DNA of 50,341 nt from Paracoccus marinaquae. Lineage in GTDB: Bacteria; Pseudomonadota; Alphaproteobacteria; Rhodobacterales; Rhodobacteraceae. The translations under genes were made by a program, and so were the position numbers. Under the pieces are notes generated by a model that ran no database searches, was not told the origin of the DNA, and worked only from the letters and a program-made list of their open reading frames with translations. Shown here one piece after another: positions 46,033 to 50,341 of this stretch. Position 1 is the first letter of the stretch, and each line of letters opens with the position of its first letter. The stretch covers positions 1 through 50,341 of the forward strand of contig NZ_JAHKNG010000026.1 in assembly GCF_018860165.1 (NCBI RefSeq), read 5' to 3'.

Positions 46033-46033
<1 letters not shown>
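45740..46033 (+). CDS. YggT-family integral membrane protein
   Basis: The 97-residue protein has two YggT helices (about residues 9-30 and 70-88). Between them is the conserved NRMLEPLYRPIRNILPNTGG. YggT proteins are linked to osmotic response or, as CCB3/YlmG homologues, to membrane protein assembly and division; exact role is open. Its stop overlaps the recQ start (TGATG), so the two are translationally coupled. Confidence 0.9.
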
Positions 46034-48066
<2,033 letters not shown>

Positions 48067-48140
48067 TCCGGGCTGCGCGCCGGCGCGGCCGTCGGGTCGG
48101 GCCGATTCCGGTCAGCAGGACTTCCCCGATGCAACGGCCA

Positions 48141-48206
48141 CCGTGCGCAAGCTGTGTACGGCCTGTGCACATCCTGTGCCCGCCCGGTGTATGCCCTGAG
48201 ATCGGC
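48141..48206. repeat. Six degenerate tandem 11-bp repeats
   Basis: Units start at 48141, 48152, 48163, 48174, 48185 and 48196, each beginning C-N-G-[TA]-G, with the consensus CTGTGYRC and a C at position 11. Positions 1, 3 and 5 are identical in all six. The spacing is exactly 11, about one helical turn, so all CTGTG cores face the same side. A further CTGTG follows at 48206, one base out of phase. Confidence 0.6.
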
Positions 48207-48210
48207 TGTG

Positions 48211-48226
48211 CCCAGCATTTGCTGGG
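48211..48226. repeat. CCCAGC/GCTGGG stem-loop after the 11-bp array
   Basis: A perfect 6-bp stem with a 4-base loop, followed by CCTTCC. It may be a weak terminator for recQ, but there is no U-run. Confidence 0.4.
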
Positions 48227-48472
48227 CCTTCCGCGCTCCGCCCGAAAATCCCCGCAACAGGCAACCCGCGCCCGTTGCGCGGCCCCCGCCTCGCCCTCGA
48301 CCTGCGGCATGAGGGGCGCGATCACGGGCATGTCATCGGCCGCACCTGTAACGCCCGGCCACGCCGGGACGAAGGGTAATAGGAATGTGATACGCAATTC
48401 GGCCGCCCGCACCCGGTCTGTGCGATGATGGGTCCGCATCGGCCGCCGGGAAAGAACCATCGGAGAGAGAAG

Positions 48473-49369
48473 ATGAAACTGACATGGTCCGACGTCACCC
48501 CGCTATCCGCCCGGCTGAACCGCCGCGGCTTCCTCGCGGCCGGTGCGGCGCTGGCGGCCTCACCCGCGCTGGCCCTGACCGGGGCGCCCTCGTCCCTGTC
48601 CACCGATCAGCCGCCCAACAGTTTTGAAGAAATCACCAATTACAACAACTTCTACGAATTCGGCACGGCCAAGGAGGATCCCGCGCGCCATGCCGCCAAC
48701 ATGACCACCGATCCCTGGTCGGTCGAGATCGGCGGCCTGGTCGAGCGTCCCGGCAGCTATGGCGTCGAGGATATCGCCCCCGAGAACGCGCTCGAGGAAC
48801 GCATCTACCGGCTGCGCTGCGTCGAGGCCTGGTCGATGGTGATTCCCTGGATCGGCGTGCCGCTGGCCTCGGTCCTGCAGAAGGCCGGGGTGCAGCCCGG
48901 CGCGAAATACGTCGCCTTCGAGACGCTCTATCGCCCCGACGAGATGCGCGGCCAGCGCTACCCGATTCTCGACTGGCCCTATCGCGAGGGGCTGCGGCTG
49001 GACGAGGCCATGCACCCGCTGACGATTCTGGCGACCGGCCTCTATTCCGATCCGCTGCCCAATCAGAACGGCGCCCCGATCCGGCTGGTGGTGCCATGGA
49101 AATATGGCTTCAAATCGATCAAGTCGGTGGTGAAGATCACCCTGACCGACAATCAGCCGGTCTGCACCTGGCAGAAGATGCAGCCTTCGGAATACGGCTT
49201 CTTTGCCAATGTGAACCCCGAGGTCGATCACCCCCGCTGGAGCCAGGCGACCGAACGCCGGATCGGCGCCGGGCTGTTCGGCGGCCGGCAGGAGACGGTC
49301 AGGTTCAACGGCTATGGCGATCAGGTGGCCTCGCTTTACGCCGGCATGGATCTGGCGAAGAACTACTGA
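48473..49369 (+). CDS. msrP: Protein-methionine-sulfoxide reductase catalytic subunit MsrP
   Basis: The 298-residue periplasmic molybdoenzyme reduces methionine sulfoxide in envelope proteins. A Tat signal is clear (NRRGFLAAGA, residues 16-25). The molybdenum-coordinating cysteine is Cys116 in YRLRCVEAWSMVIPW. GLVERPGSYGVEDI and WKYGFKSIKSVVKI are further family motifs. GGAGAGAGAAG precedes ATG 48473. Its stop overlaps the msrQ start by one base, as in other MsrPQ pairs. Confidence 0.96.
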   Translation: MKLTWSDVTPLSARLNRRGFLAAGAALAASPALALTGAPSSLSTDQPPNSFEEITNYNNFYEFGTAKEDPARHAANMTTDPWSVEIGGLVERPGSYGVEDIAPENALEERIYRLRCVEAWSMVIPWIGVPLASVLQKAGVQPGAKYVAFETLYRPDEMRGQRYPILDWPYREGLRLDEAMHPLTILATGLYSDPLPNQNGAPIRLVVPWKYGFKSIKSVVKITLTDNQPVCTWQKMQPSEYGFFANVNPEVDHPRWSQATERRIGAGLFGGRQETVRFNGYGDQVASLYAGMDLAKNY

Positions 49370-50004
49370 TGGTCCGCTGGCTGAACGACAGGTTGCGCCG
49401 CCTGCCGGTCTGGGCGGTCTGGCTGGGCGGTCTCATTCCGCTGGCGCTGCTGGTCTGGGACACCTTCACCGGCGGGCTGGGAATCGATCCCGTCCGCGAC
49501 ATCGAGTTCCGGCTTGGACGGACCGCGCTGTATTTCCTGATCGCCAGTCTCGGCGTGACGCCGCTTCTGCGCCTCTCGCGCATCAGCCTGATGCGGTTCC
49601 GCCGGGCGCTCGGGCTTTTGTGCTTCACCTATGCCGTGCTGCATGTGCTGGCCTGGCTCAGCATGGATATGGGGTTCCTCTGGGCGCAGATGGCCAAGGA
49701 TATCGTCAAGCGCCCCTATCTGCTGTTCGGCATGACCGCGTTCCTGCTGCTGCTGCCGCTGGCGCTGAGTTCGAACAACCTGTCCCTGCGGCGCATGGGC
49801 GCGCAGGCCTGGCGGCGCCTGCACCGGCTTGTCTATCTCGCGGCACCGCTGGTGGCGCTGCACTGGATCTGGTCGCTGAAGACGTTTCCGGTCGAACCGT
49901 TGCTGTGGCTGGCCGTGATTCTGGCGCTTCTGGCGCTGCGGCTGGCGGTCCCGCGCCCCCTGCGCCGCGGAGGGTTGCGCGGCTCTGGAAAAGAAATGGC
50001 GTGA
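49369..50004 (+). CDS. msrQ: MsrQ heme-binding membrane subunit
   Basis: The 211-residue membrane protein passes electrons from the quinone pool to MsrP. It has about six helices with the heme-ligand histidines in YAVLHVLAWLSMDMG, RLHRLVYLAA and ALHWIWSLK. The start is ATG 49369 on the TGATG junction with msrP. An in-frame extension upstream would lie inside msrP and is a shadow. Ferric-reductase-like fold. Confidence 0.94.
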   Translation: MVRWLNDRLRRLPVWAVWLGGLIPLALLVWDTFTGGLGIDPVRDIEFRLGRTALYFLIASLGVTPLLRLSRISLMRFRRALGLLCFTYAVLHVLAWLSMDMGFLWAQMAKDIVKRPYLLFGMTAFLLLLPLALSSNNLSLRRMGAQAWRRLHRLVYLAAPLVALHWIWSLKTFPVEPLLWLAVILALLALRLAVPRPLRRGGLRGSGKEMA

Positions 50005-50341
50005 AATCAGTCTGTTAAGATAAAAACGGCAATTCCGCGAAGATTCTTGTCGAATCCCTCTTGCGGGTCCCGGCGCCGGTCCGTAAATACCCGCTCACCG
50101 AGACGGCGGGAACGCAGGAACGGGACGGAGCGAAGGCCAACGGGCTGAAACTTCGGAAGAAATCAGGAAGCAAGCGGCTGGATCAAGCGCTAAGAGATTG
50201 GCGCTCCGGTTGTATTTGTTTCCTTTGCTTTTTGACATTATTGGATTGAATGAAGGGATATGCGGGCGGTTTGGTCGTTTTTCGACTGAGGAGTTTGCAT
50301 ATCGGCCTGGTAGGGGTTTCCCGATGATCCAGGTGTCAGCT
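50005..50341. other. Right-edge intergenic region, A/T-richer
   Basis: No gene is supported in these 337 bases; a 62-codon TTG frame has no Shine-Dalgarno and unusual composition. Base composition from about 50180 on is clearly richer in A and T than the coding DNA to the left. AGCGC and GCGCT form a small stem near 50186-50205. Confidence 0.5.
50232..50260 (+). promoter_or_regulatory. Candidate promoter at the right edge
   Basis: A perfect TTGACA at 50232 is followed after 17 bases by GGGATA, or after 19 by GATATG. The -10 match is weak. It would drive a gene outside the window. Confidence 0.3.

Larger units (their letters stand above)
48067..48472. other. Intergenic region between recQ and msrP
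   Basis: No convincing gene is seen in these 406 bases; a plus-strand frame of about 100 codons there is Cys/Pro/Arg-rich and without a Shine-Dalgarno. It holds an array of six 11-bp units at 48141-48206 and a CCCAGC/GCTGGG hairpin at 48211-48226. The msrP promoter should lie in the right part; I see no strong -35/-10 pair. Confidence 0.6.

Noticed and set aside
48129..48428. A 99-codon plus-strand frame between recQ and msrP
   Set aside because: Cys/Pro/Arg-rich, no ribosome-binding site, spans the 11-bp repeat array and the hairpin.
50061..50249. A 62-codon TTG frame after msrQ
   Set aside because: No Shine-Dalgarno and no recognisable motif.

Overview
The window is GC-rich chromosomal DNA of an alphaproteobacterium, most likely a Rhodobacteraceae member close to Paracoccus. 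Reasons: the etfB / PduO-type adenosyltransferase / HIG1 protein order, the DUF3576-leuS-lptE-holA run, a Rhodobacter-type porin, the compact flgBC-fliEQ-flgFGAH-fliL operon and an alphaproteobacterial glycerol ABC-transport operon. I see no rRNA, tRNA, CRISPR, insertion sequence, phage or plasmid gene. It reads as core chromosome with a few accessory cassettes.

Layout. 1-2542 (minus): 5' part of etfB, a cobalamin adenosyltransferase, a HIG1-type membrane protein, an SDR oxidoreductase and an SH3-domain protein. 2671-8380 (plus): parC, then rfbC-rfbB-rfbD-rfbA, a complete dTDP-L-rhamnose pathway, met tail to tail by a GT2 glycosyltransferase (minus, 8347-9300). 9467-14060 (minus): nine flagellar rod, ring and export genes. 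14131-18820 (minus): folA-thyA, an RTX metzincin protease, a YggS-type PLP protein and a porin with a strong terminator. 19088-25215 (plus): DUF3576 lipoprotein, leuS, lptE, holA, a flavoprotein and a DUF1127 protein. 25227-26890 (minus): GST, PaaI-type thioesterase and a lytic-transglycosylase-like lipoprotein.

26961-37144 is a complete glycerol regulon. On the minus strand it runs glpD, glpS, glpT, glpP, glpQ, a DUF2160 protein, glpV and glpK; glpR is divergent. Glycerol enters by ABC transport, is phosphorylated by GlpK and oxidised by GlpD. The two ATPase subunits have complementary degenerate motifs, which predicts one active and one dead ATP site.

37145-41081 holds a hairpin-rich non-coding stretch and a small acidic protein, a ModE-like regulator translationally coupled to a GT4 glycosyltransferase, and a beta-ketothiolase. 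Between the thiolase and a queuosine-precursor transporter lies a densely structured region. Read on the minus strand, it has mutually exclusive hairpins, a nearly full-length 16S-complementary Shine-Dalgarno sequence inside a 10-bp hairpin, an 18-codon ORF and a terminator. This is the best candidate here for an undescribed regulatory element. 41887-45609 (minus) is a thioesterase / UMF1 transporter / MepA / phytase-like esterase run. 45740-50004 (plus) holds yggT-recQ, an intergenic array of 11-bp repeats, and msrP-msrQ. The last 340 bases hold no convincing gene.

A dispersed intergenic element (GC hairpin followed by GGTATTTG/GGATATTTG and an A/G-rich tail) occurs at three places. At one of them two copies face each other and form a long hairpin between glpV and glpK.
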